From an uncultured Bacilli bacterium (lineage in GTDB: Bacteria; Bacillota_I; Bacilli_A; RF39; UBA660), in the NCBI GenBank assembly GCA_934102215.1, contig CAKOSH010000006.1, positions 1-64,000 on the forward strand: 64,000 bases of DNA, in the 5' to 3' direction. The notes beneath the pieces are model-generated. The model did not search any database. It saw only the letters and a program-made list of their open reading frames with translations, and was not told the DNA's origin. Below are positions 42,101 through 49,947 of the stretch, one piece after another. Positions within the stretch are counted from its first letter, which is position 1; each line of letters opens with the position of its first letter. The position numbers were made by a program, and so were the translations under genes.

Positions 42101-42436
42101 TTAGTCTTCTTTATGAAGTTCTTCTATTATTTTTTCTATTTTTTGTCCATATTCGATAGATTCATCAAATATAAATTTTAATTCAGGTGTATGTCTTATT
42201 TGTAATCTTTCAGCAAGTAAACTTCTAAAGAATCCACTTGCATTGTTTAAATCTTTTTCTACTTTTACTCTATCATCAGTAGTAGTAAAGTATACTTTAG
42301 CAAAACTTAAATCATTTGTTACTTCACATGCAGTTATTGTTACATGTTTAAAGTCTTCATCTTTAGCATCAAGAAGTAATATATTTCCAAGTTCTTTTTG
42401 CATGTCAGAAGCTACTCTTTCACCTTTTAAACTCAT
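42101..42436 (-). CDS. rbfA: Ribosome-binding factor A
   Basis: The 111-residue KH-fold protein helps mature the 30S subunit and 16S rRNA 5' end. ERVASDMQKELGNIL at the start, VTITACEVTNDLSFAKVYFT in the middle and IRHTPELKFIFDES near the end match the family. It overlaps infB by four bases at the end of the nusA operon. Confidence 0.95.
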   Translation of the reverse strand: MSLKGERVASDMQKELGNILLLDAKDEDFKHVTITACEVTNDLSFAKVYFTTTDDRVKVEKDLNNASGFFRSLLAERLQIRHTPELKFIFDESIEYGQKIEKIIEELHKED

Positions 42437-44550
42437 ACTCTTTTCACTTCCCTTACTTCATATACTTCAATGATATCTTTTTCTTTAATATCTGGGAAGC
42501 CATCAATAGTCATACCACAATCATATCCGGCTTTAACTTCTTTAGCTTGGTCTTTCTCTCTTTGAAGTGTTGCAACTTTTGATGTTGTTACTACTATACC
42601 ATCTCTAATTACTCTACATGGAGAACCAACTTTAACAATTCCACTTGTTACATGAGAACCAGCTATATTACCTACTTTAGAGAAATGGAATAATTGTCTT
42701 ACTTCTGCTTCACCTATAACAACTTCTTCATATTCTGGATCAAGCATACCTTTCATAGCACTTTCTATTTCTTCTACAAGTTTATAAATGATATTATAAA
42801 GTCTTATATCAATACCATAACTTTTAGCTGTTTCTTTTGTTTGTTTACTTGGACTTACATTAAATCCGATGATAATCGCATTAGATGCATTTGCTAAAAC
42901 TACATCACTTTCAGTTATAGTTCCAACTCCACTTCTAATAACATTTATCTTAACACCTTCTACATTAATTTTTAATAATGCATTTTTAACAGCTTCTTCG
43001 CTACCTTTAACATCTGTCTTTAATATAATATTTATTTCTTTTCTACCTTCTTTAATAGAATCAAATAATTCTTCAAGACTTAATGCTTTTTTAGCAAATT
43101 TCTTACTTTTTTCATGTTCTTTTCTCTTCATGGCTACACTTCTTGCTTCTTTTTCACTTTCAAATGCCATGAATTTATCACCTGCAACTGGTACATCATC
43201 AAGTCCAGTTACTTCTACTGGTTTAGATGGTTCTGCTGATACTACTTCACGTCCTGTATCATCTTTAAGTGTTCTTACTTTTCCATAGTTTGTTCCAACT
43301 ACGATAGGATCTCCAAGTCTTAATGTACCATTTTGTATTAATAGTGTTACAACTGGTCCAATATTTTTATCAAGTCTTGCTTCTATTACTGAACCACTAG
43401 CATATCTATTAGGATTTGCTTTTAAATCTAACATTTCACTTAATGCATTAATATTATCAAGTAATAAATCAACACCTTCTCCAGTTTGAGCACTGATACG
43501 ACAGAATATAGTGTCTCCTCCCCATTCTTCTGGAGTAAGACCTACTTCACTTAATTCACTCATTATTTTGTCTATATTAATATTTGGTTTATCAATTTTA
43601 TTTATAGCAACAATAATAGGCACTCCTGCTGCTTTAGCATGATCTATTGCTTCTCTTGTTTGAGGCATAACTCCATCATCTGCTGCTACTATAATAATAA
43701 CAATATCAGTTACAGCTGCACCTCTTGCTCTCATTTCTGTAAATGCTGCATGACCTGGTGTATCAATAAATGTAATCTTTTTACCATTCTTAGTTACTTG
43801 ATATGCACCTATTGCTTGAGTGATACCACCTGCTTCACCAGCCGCAACATGAGAATTACGAATATAATCTAATAATGTAGTTTTTCCATGATCAACATGT
43901 CCCATAATTGTTACAACTGCTGGTCTTTCTACTAAATCACTTTCATTATCTTTAATTACATATTCTTCAAAATTAGTTATATCAGTTGTTTCTTCTTTAA
44001 CAAGTTCTTTATTATAATCAAGAACTAATACTTCTGCATCTTCAAATGAAATTGCTTGATTTGAAGAAATCATAAGGCCCATACCAATTAATTTTTTAAC
44101 AACGTCTGTAACAGGAACTTTAAGTTCATTCGCAAGATCAGATACACTCATACCTTCTTTATATAAAACAACATTACTTTCTACTTCTTCTTTATTACTT
44201 TGAAGTTTTTGTTTGTTTTTATAAATATTCTTTTTCTTAAGCGATAAATCTTCTTGATTTTGTTTATTATCTTTCTTCTTGAACTTTTCTTTTACCTTAA
44301 CTTGTTCATCTAATTCAATATTGTATGCTAGTGCTGCTTCTTCTGCTCTATCTTCTAGTTCAAATTTATCAGCAAGTTCCTCTGTTAAATTATTTTCTTC
44401 TACTTTTGATAATTCATTATCAAGCATAATTATTGCTTCATCATCTAATATATCACTCTTGCTTTTGTAGTTATATCCCATCTTCTTTAGTGAATCTATA
44501 ACTTCTTCACATGTTACACCTAATTCTAAAGCATAATCTTCTATACTCAT
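42433..44550 (-). CDS. infB: Translation initiation factor IF-2
   Basis: The 705-residue GTPase delivers initiator tRNA to the 30S subunit. It has two IF2_N-type domains (MSIEDYALELGV at the start and GMSVSDLANELKVPV near 132), the G domain (GHVDHGKTTLLDYIR near 217, DTPGHAAF, NKID) and C-terminal domains. The N-terminal region is short, as in other low-GC Gram-positives. It lies in rimP-nusA-rnpM-infB-rbfA; L7Ae-family YlxQ, often present, is missing. Confidence 0.96.
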   Translation of the reverse strand: MSIEDYALELGVTCEEVIDSLKKMGYNYKSKSDILDDEAIIMLDNELSKVEENNLTEELADKFELEDRAEEAALAYNIELDEQVKVKEKFKKKDNKQNQEDLSLKKKNIYKNKQKLQSNKEEVESNVVLYKEGMSVSDLANELKVPVTDVVKKLIGMGLMISSNQAISFEDAEVLVLDYNKELVKEETTDITNFEEYVIKDNESDLVERPAVVTIMGHVDHGKTTLLDYIRNSHVAAGEAGGITQAIGAYQVTKNGKKITFIDTPGHAAFTEMRARGAAVTDIVIIIVAADDGVMPQTREAIDHAKAAGVPIIVAINKIDKPNINIDKIMSELSEVGLTPEEWGGDTIFCRISAQTGEGVDLLLDNINALSEMLDLKANPNRYASGSVIEARLDKNIGPVVTLLIQNGTLRLGDPIVVGTNYGKVRTLKDDTGREVVSAEPSKPVEVTGLDDVPVAGDKFMAFESEKEARSVAMKRKEHEKSKKFAKKALSLEELFDSIKEGRKEINIILKTDVKGSEEAVKNALLKINVEGVKINVIRSGVGTITESDVVLANASNAIIIGFNVSPSKQTKETAKSYGIDIRLYNIIYKLVEEIESAMKGMLDPEYEEVVIGEAEVRQLFHFSKVGNIAGSHVTSGIVKVGSPCRVIRDGIVVTTSKVATLQREKDQAKEVKAGYDCGMTIDGFPDIKEKDIIEVYEVREVKRV

Positions 44551-44571
44551 AAAATCCCTCCTTTTTCTATT

Positions 44572-44829
44572 TTATATTTTAGTTAATAATTCATCATATA
44601 TTTCATCTTTAATTGTTACTTCTAAATGACGTTCTAGTATTTTAGATTTACGTGCTTTTTCAATAGTCTCTTTGTCTTTTTTAATGTAAGCACCTCTACC
44701 ATTTGCTTTGCCTGTCTCATCTACAAATACATTTCCTTCATTATCACGAACAACTCTTAATAATTCTTTCTTTTCTAATTTTTCATGTGTTACTACACAT
44801 GTTCTCATAGGTACTTTTCTTACTTTCAT
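44572..44829 (-). CDS. rnpM: RNase P modulator RnpM (YlxR family)
   Basis: The 85-residue basic protein has the YlxR signature RTCVVTHEKLEKKEL, LLRVVRD and GRGAYIKKD. YlxR was renamed RnpM because the Bacillus protein binds RNase P RNA. It sits between nusA and infB, its conserved place. Confidence 0.92.
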   Translation of the reverse strand: MKVRKVPMRTCVVTHEKLEKKELLRVVRDNEGNVFVDETGKANGRGAYIKKDKETIEKARKSKILERHLEVTIKDEIYDELLTKI

Positions 44830-44839
44830 TTTATTCTCC

Positions 44840-45988
44840 TTATGAGTTAATTTGTTTATTTATATCAGCAAGTGTTTTAATATTAATTGTATATTTAGTA
44901 AGTTTACTAGCTAGTTTAATATTAATACCTTTCTTACCTATTGCTAAACTTAAGTTTTCATCATCAGCAATAACTAATGCTTCTTTTTTCTTTTCATCAG
45001 TTATACTTACGTTTAAGTTTTTAGCAGGGCTTAATGCATTAGCAATAAATTCTTCTGGGTCAGTACTATATGCAATTAAATCTACTTTTTCTCCTCCAAG
45101 TTCATTAATTATATTAGCAATTCTTCTTCCTTTTTCACCAATACAACTTCCAATTGGATCTACTTTTGGATTAGTTGATGCTACTGCTACTTTAGATCTA
45201 ACGCCTGCTTCACGAGCAACTCCTCTAAGTTCAAGAGTTCCATCACTAAATTCAGGTATTTCATGTTCAAATAATCTTTTAACAAATCCATAATTCTTTC
45301 TTGATACTAAAATTAATGGTCCTTTAGTAGTAGTTTCTATTTTAGTAATATATACTTTAATAGAATCTCCCATAGTTAATTTTTCACCTGGTATTAATTC
45401 AGTTTTAGGAAGTATTCCACGTGCTTTACCTAAATCAACATAGTAATTTCTAGCATCTTCCATTGCAAGGAATCCTATCATAAGTTCATCTTGTTTATCT
45501 TCGAATTCACTCATGATTTTTTCACGTTCTGCTTCTCTTATCTTTTGAAGTACAACTTGTTTTGCTACTGAAATAGCAACTCTACCAAAGTCTTTAGGAG
45601 TAACTTCTTCTAATATTTCATCTCCAACTTGATAATCACTATTTATTTCTTTAGCATCACTTATTGTCATTTCATTTAGATAATCATGTTTTACTTTAAC
45701 TTCTCCTGTTTCAGGATCAATATCATCGTCATCATCTTTATAATCATCAACTATTGTTGTAACTTTAAATACTTTTATTTCTCCTGTATTTCTATCAATT
45801 AATACTCTTGATGTATAATCTGCTTTTTCATTCTTTTTAAATGCTGTTGAAAGTGCTGTTTGCATTGCTTCTATAACAACATCTTCATCAATACCTTTTT
45901 CTTTAACGATATAGTCTAATGCTTTTTTAAATTCTTTTGCTTTTGCTACATTTTCATCTTCTACTTTAGTTTTCTTCATCTTCTTCAC
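44840..45988 (-). CDS. nusA: Transcription termination/antitermination factor NusA
   Basis: The 382-residue RNA-polymerase-binding factor has the N-terminal domain (YIVKEKGIDEDVVIEAMQTAL), an S1 domain (about 145-210), and two KH domains (VDPIGSCIGEKGRRI and LAIGKKGINIKLASK). It lacks the extra C-terminal acidic repeats, as in other Bacillota. It overlaps rimP by 23 bp and is the second gene of the operon. Confidence 0.95.
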   Translation of the reverse strand: MKKMKKTKVEDENVAKAKEFKKALDYIVKEKGIDEDVVIEAMQTALSTAFKKNEKADYTSRVLIDRNTGEIKVFKVTTIVDDYKDDDDDIDPETGEVKVKHDYLNEMTISDAKEINSDYQVGDEILEEVTPKDFGRVAISVAKQVVLQKIREAEREKIMSEFEDKQDELMIGFLAMEDARNYYVDLGKARGILPKTELIPGEKLTMGDSIKVYITKIETTTKGPLILVSRKNYGFVKRLFEHEIPEFSDGTLELRGVAREAGVRSKVAVASTNPKVDPIGSCIGEKGRRIANIINELGGEKVDLIAYSTDPEEFIANALSPAKNLNVSITDEKKKEALVIADDENLSLAIGKKGINIKLASKLTKYTINIKTLADINKQINS

Positions 45989-46226
45989 TCACTCCTTTGC
46001 TTCCTACATCTAAAACATATTCTTCTAAATCTAAGTCTAATGAATCAATTATTGGATCAACTATGTGTGTTGCTTTAACACATAAATCCATATCTACTCC
46101 AGATTCACTATCTATAGTTACAAATAATGTTTTTTCTCCATCATCTTCTCCTAGATAAACATCTAACAATTTTATGTTTTCTTTCTCTAGTGGTTCAGTT
46201 ATTGCATCTTTGATTTTATCTATCAC
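45966..46226 (-). CDS. rimP: Ribosome maturation factor RimP, single-domain form
   Basis: The ~86-residue product matches only the N-terminal alpha/beta domain of RimP (IKLLDVYLG, LFVTIDSESGVDMDLC). The usual C-terminal SH3-like domain is absent; the normal length is about 150. GGAGG seven bases before a GTG at 46226 fixes the start. It heads the nusA-infB operon, where RimP is expected, and its end is overlapped by the nusA start. The short form may be a lineage trait rather than a frameshift, since nothing resembling the missing domain follows. Confidence 0.8.
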   Translation of the reverse strand: MIDKIKDAITEPLEKENIKLLDVYLGEDDGEKTLFVTIDSESGVDMDLCVKATHIVDPIIDSLDLDLEEYVLDVGSKGVSEEDEEN

Positions 46227-46249
46227 ACAAATGCCTCCTTTCGTAATTA

Positions 46250-46275
46250 AAGAGTGGACTGTTATGCCCACTCTT
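46250..46275 (-). repeat. Stem-loop upstream of rimP
   Basis: AAGAGTGG and CCACTCTT (46250-46257, 46268-46275) form an 8-bp perfect stem with a 10-nt loop, about 25 bp before the rimP start. No T run follows, so it may be a transcript-stabilising or regulatory leader element of the nusA operon. Confidence 0.55.
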
Positions 46276-46376
46276 CGCTGTCAAATGTATTATATCATAT
46301 TAAATTATATGTTACAAGAAAAAGTTTTTGCGGATTTTTTGTAACCCCTGGATAATTTTATTTTAGTTTCATAAAA

Positions 46377-47609
46377 TTAACCGATGCGAAAAGCTGGCAC
46401 CACACCCTCTGTAATATGAGCATTGATTCCACCCCAGTTACCAAGGCTGGACACAGCATAGAAGAAATCGTCATAGTCAGAATAAGCCGAACGAAGCCAC
46501 CATCCTGAAGCGCTAACTCCATTTTCCTTTATTGCTCCACTATTGGTACTAATTGTTACTCCTAAATTTTTATAATTATCTAATTGCCTTGTGACATCTC
46601 TTGCTGTATCTTCATCAATTGTATTTGAACCTCCTTGTGCCCATACTTCTGCTGTGCTTAGTAAATATAATTTATCAGTTGATGTAAAGTTTTCTGTATC
46701 ACCACTTCCATAACTTGATACTACTGTTGTATCTATTATTGCGTTCCTTATTTCATTTGGTATTACATTATATATATCATTGTTTACAAATGTTCTCATT
46801 GATGTTGCTGGCCATCCTCCTACATTTGTATCTGTATCATTCATTTTATGTGTTGTTATTATATCTGCAAACTCTAATACAAATCCACAAGCAGTTTGTG
46901 AAAAACCAGTAGTACTACATTCACTTGGTGTTGATGTGTTTGCTATTCTTACTGTATGTGTTCCATATGTTGTTCCAAGGTTTACCTCTTTTGTACTTCC
47001 AACAGCATATTCACTTCCATATCCTGCTTTTACATTTGCTATTATTGTTGCCCAACTATCAGTTGAAAAATCAGGTGCTTTATATTCTTCAATACCTAAA
47101 ACTCCATTAAATTCCTTTCCTTGATTATAATTTTGATCTGCATTTGTTTCTTTGAATAATATTGTGAAAGTATATTTATGAGTAAACCCACTTTCTATAT
47201 TAATTTTCTTTGCTATTGTCATATCACTTATTGCTGCTTGTGATATTGATTCACATGTTCCTTCTACTGTTCCTGATGCATTTAATCTTTGACATGTTGC
47301 ACTTAAAACAAGTTCATCATTTGTAATTCCATTTGTTAGTGATTGCCAAATAATATTGTAATAAGCATCTAATGTACCATTATTCTTTACTGATACTTCT
47401 TTTGTAGTAGTCCATCCTGGTTTTATATACTGTGCATTTATTGCTGGTCCATCAGTATATGTAAGTTTTAGTGTTCCAGCTTCCACTACTACATCTTTTG
47501 CATTATCATTTCCTTTTACAGCAGTACTAAAGTATGCATAAGAAAGTCCTGTTGTTAAAAGCAATAACAATACAAGAAACGTTCCAATTAAAATTTTGTT
47601 ATCTTTCAT
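46377..47609 (-). CDS. Surface protein with SipW-type signal and lectin-fold-like variable C-terminus
   Basis: The 410-residue protein begins with the long signal pattern of SipW-dependent/TasA-like proteins (hydrophobic stretch about 8-25 then SYAYFSTAVKGN, GTLKLTYTD), followed by a beta-sandwich of ~150 residues. Residues ~180-410 match the C-terminus of the DUF285 surface protein: FSTDSW, RIANTSTP, GFVLEFADIITTH, FTSTDKLYLL, WWLR, GNWG, PAFRIG. The last ~43 codons are GC-rich (62 of 129 bases) and look like a DGR variable region. An eight-G tract sits in its promoter spacer, so expression may phase-vary. Confidence 0.8.
   Translation of the reverse strand: MKDNKILIGTFLVLLLLLTTGLSYAYFSTAVKGNDNAKDVVVEAGTLKLTYTDGPAINAQYIKPGWTTTKEVSVKNNGTLDAYYNIIWQSLTNGITNDELVLSATCQRLNASGTVEGTCESISQAAISDMTIAKKINIESGFTHKYTFTILFKETNADQNYNQGKEFNGVLGIEEYKAPDFSTDSWATIIANVKAGYGSEYAVGSTKEVNLGTTYGTHTVRIANTSTPSECSTTGFSQTACGFVLEFADIITTHKMNDTDTNVGGWPATSMRTFVNNDIYNVIPNEIRNAIIDTTVVSSYGSGDTENFTSTDKLYLLSTAEVWAQGGSNTIDEDTARDVTRQLDNYKNLGVTISTNSGAIKENGVSASGWWLRSAYSDYDDFFYAVSSLGNWGGINAHITEGVVPAFRIG
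46380..46508 (-). other. Candidate DGR variable region (VR2)
   Basis: The 3' end of the gene is about 48% GC by hand count, well above the rest. It encodes WWLRSAY, a run of varied residues, GNWGG and VPAFRIG. Framework positions match the other surface protein (WWLR, GNWG, PAFR-G), while the codons between differ mostly in ways explainable by template adenines. Some third-position differences and a less similar 3' end mean the two may use different templates or have diverged. Confidence 0.55.
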
Positions 47610-47636
47610 AATTTATCTACCCTACTTTCATTAGTA

Positions 47637-47664
47637 AGTATAGCATAAATTACCCCCCCCGCAA
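47637..47664 (-). promoter_or_regulatory. Promoter with poly-G tract before the SipW-type surface protein
   Basis: On the minus strand an extended -10 element TGCTATACT (47645-47637) is preceded by a run of eight Gs (47660-47653) and by TTGC. If TTGCGG (47664-47659) is the -35 box, the spacer is 16 bp and contains six of the Gs. Slippage in such a homopolymer would change promoter spacing, as in phase-variable promoters of pathogens. No other G/C run of this length is seen in the window outside the tRNA. Confidence 0.55.
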
Positions 47665-47696
47665 GCGAACATAAGTTTGTGTCATGAATATAGCCT

Positions 47697-47723
47697 AATT
47701 TAATCAAAATTTTTGGTTAAATT
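47697..47723. repeat. AT-rich inverted repeat in the 47610-47826 gap
   Basis: AATTTAATCAAAA and TTTTTGGTTAAATT form an imperfect inverted repeat around 47697-47723, between the surface protein promoter and the Clp-like gene. It may be an operator for either divergent gene. The rest of the gap shows only the promoter noted above. Confidence 0.35.
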
Positions 47724-47826
47724 AATACGTTTTTTCTTATATTTTCAAATATTATGGTGAAATTAATTGATTTTAATTGAAATATTATTTCTAATTTGTT
47801 AGTATATTGAATTAAGAGGTATTGGT

Positions 47827-49710
47827 ATGAAAAATAAAACTATTTTTATGAGTTTAGATAAGAAGACTCAAGACTATTTAAGAACTGTTTATTCATTAAT
47901 TAACTACTTTAGTTATAACGATATGTATTATAGAGTTACTAATGGTGATGGTGAAACATTATATTTTAAACTAGATGATGGACATTACATAATTGGATTA
48001 TCATTCTTTTTAGCAGGACTTTATATAGATGGATTTACTAAAGATTTATTTGCAAGTAAAGGTATTACATTTGAAGAATGTCTTAAATATATTAAAAAAA
48101 CTGCTAATACAGTTAAATTTAAATTATTAAAAGAAGATTTATTTGATAGTGAAGTATTTGGTCTTATTAACTTAGAATGTTATTTAGGAAATATAGCATA
48201 TCAAATAAAAGAAGATTATTATTTACGTGATAAAGATTTCTCTATTAATGATTTAGAACCATATCAAATATTTGATTATTCTATGGTGTATTATAATGAA
48301 GTTCTGGAAGATATTATGGCTGAAATGTTTGATATAGAAGATTTTGGTCATAGTGATTTATTTATGGAATATCAATCTAAGCGTGAAGAAATATATGGTG
48401 AAATGGCTAAAGATAGATATAATGTTGATATATTTAATAGTAAACATAAAGATACTATATGGGAATTTGATTTTGATAGATTTAAACTTATTAATGATGA
48501 AGGATGTAGTTATTTAATACCTAAAGACAATAATAATGTTAAAGTAAAAGTATTTGATGAAAAAAATGATTCTATTGATATTAAGAGTGCTGAAATATTA
48601 AGAATCAATGGTAAAGATTTAACATATGAATCATTTAAAGAAATATTATCATTAAGTGATAGTTCTTTTCTTGAATTAACTATTGTAGATGTTGATGGTA
48701 TCGAAAGAATATTCAAAACAAGAAAGGGAGAAATATTTATGAAACCTCAAACAGAAACACAAAATAATAATAACAATAATAATAAAAAGAATTCTGTATT
48801 AGATAAGTATGGTGAAGATTTAACTAAACTTAATTATATTAAAGATCCTAGTATTGGTAGAGATGAAGATATTAGAAAGATAGAACAAATACTTTTATAT
48901 CCAGAAAGAGATAAGAGTATTATTATAACTGGTGAAAGTGGTGTTGGTAAAACAGCTTTAGTAAAAGGACTTGCTTATAGAATTAAAAATGGTGATGTTC
49001 CATACCTACTTAAGTACTTAAAAATAATTAGTATTGATACTGCGACTATTGTTGCTGGTACTAAATATGTTGGTTCACTAGAAGAAAAACTTAAGAAAAT
49101 ACTTGATGAAGCATCTAAAGATAAAACTATCATATTGTTTATTGATGAAATACATCAAACTATTGGTGGTGGTAAGAGCGATAATGATTCTAATAGTGTT
49201 GCTGAAATATTAAAGCCATATTTAGATAGTGGTAAAGTTAGAGTTATAGGTGCGACTACTACTGAAGAATATATGGAACACATAAGTAGTAACCCTGCTT
49301 TTAAAACAAGATTTAAAAGAATTGATATAAAAGAACCTACTAATGATACAATATATACTATACTTGATGATTTAATTAATACTTATAATGAAATTAGTGG
49401 ATGTACTCTTGATGCTCTTGGAACTGATAGAAGTAATATTATTAATTCATTAATTGCTATTACTAAAAAATCATATAGAGATTATAAAGATCCATCTAAC
49501 AATCCAAGACTTGTAATTGATATATTAAAAGAAGCATATGCAATAGCGGCTATTAATGATAGAGATGTAGTAACTATGGATGACATTAAACTTGCTGTTA
49601 TGGATGAAGAAAGGCTTTATAAATCTGCTCGTGAAAAATATAGTTCAATTGTAAAAAGTGAAGAACAAAAAGATAGAGGTAAAATTCTTGAGTTTAAGCC
49701 TAAAAAATAG
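47827..49710 (+). CDS. Single-ring Clp/Hsp100-type AAA+ ATPase with unusual N-terminal region
   Basis: The 627-residue protein has a large N-terminal region (about 1-300), including a possible PDZ-like stretch (ILRINGKDLTYESF, 255-300), a low-complexity Asn-rich linker (about 305-325) and one ClpA/ClpB NBD1-type AAA+ module. Walker A is GESGVGKT (369-376), Walker B ILFIDEIH (Asp440-Glu441), and GATTTEEY, the NPAFKTRF arginine-finger region and a C-terminal lid follow. The second ATPase ring, the Clp N-domain and a ClpP-binding loop are not seen. It may be a specialised disaggregase or regulator. Confidence 0.85.
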   Translation: MKNKTIFMSLDKKTQDYLRTVYSLINYFSYNDMYYRVTNGDGETLYFKLDDGHYIIGLSFFLAGLYIDGFTKDLFASKGITFEECLKYIKKTANTVKFKLLKEDLFDSEVFGLINLECYLGNIAYQIKEDYYLRDKDFSINDLEPYQIFDYSMVYYNEVLEDIMAEMFDIEDFGHSDLFMEYQSKREEIYGEMAKDRYNVDIFNSKHKDTIWEFDFDRFKLINDEGCSYLIPKDNNNVKVKVFDEKNDSIDIKSAEILRINGKDLTYESFKEILSLSDSSFLELTIVDVDGIERIFKTRKGEIFMKPQTETQNNNNNNNKKNSVLDKYGEDLTKLNYIKDPSIGRDEDIRKIEQILLYPERDKSIIITGESGVGKTALVKGLAYRIKNGDVPYLLKYLKIISIDTATIVAGTKYVGSLEEKLKKILDEASKDKTIILFIDEIHQTIGGGKSDNDSNSVAEILKPYLDSGKVRVIGATTTEEYMEHISSNPAFKTRFKRIDIKEPTNDTIYTILDDLINTYNEISGCTLDALGTDRSNIINSLIAITKKSYRDYKDPSNNPRLVIDILKEAYAIAAINDRDVVTMDDIKLAVMDEERLYKSAREKYSSIVKSEEQKDRGKILEFKPKK

Positions 49711-49739
49711 TTGAAATATTAAATATGTAATGTTATACT
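49711..49739 (+). promoter_or_regulatory. Promoter of a small RNA candidate
   Basis: TTGAAA (49711-49716) and TATACT (49734-49739) are separated by 17 bp, directly after the Clp-like gene's stop. The start would be near 49746. Confidence 0.7.
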
Positions 49740-49745
49740 ATACTT

Positions 49746-49837
49746 GTAGGTATAATTATCTACTCTTGGTCTGTAACAGGATCAAACCGGTGTTAGCGTG
49801 TAGCTGCTTAGAAAGACAACTTTATAGTTGTTTTTTT
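49746..49837 (+). ncRNA. Structured small RNA candidate (~92 nt), family unknown
   Basis: Between the Clp-like gene and a Y-family polymerase gene, a good promoter is followed by a 5' hairpin (GTAG-TA with TA-CTAC), a GC-richer central part with GGATCAAACCGG and AGC/GCT pairings, and a terminator (ACAACT-ttat-AGTTGT followed by seven Ts, ending about 49837). No protein with a ribosome site fits. The layout is that of an independent small RNA. It does not match 4.5S, 6S, tmRNA or a riboswitch I know. Confidence 0.6.
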
Positions 49838-49910
49838 AATGTTATTATTTCTTCATACTATTTGAACCTACTTTACTCTAATTTTTACATATATTTCCTG
49901 ATTGTTTATA

Positions 49911-49939
49911 TTGACAAACTTATGTTTGTTATTTATTAT
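49911..49939 (+). promoter_or_regulatory. Promoter of the Y-family polymerase gene
   Basis: TTGACA (49911-49916) and TATTAT (49934-49939) are 17 bp apart. The predicted start near 49947 is next to the ATG at 49948, implying a leaderless or near-leaderless mRNA. No LexA-like (CinBox) palindrome is seen overlapping it. Confidence 0.75.
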
Positions 49940-49947
49940 ATATGTAT

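Noticed and set aside
46250..46275. A terminator upstream of rimP
   Set aside because: The stem is good but no T run follows on the minus strand.
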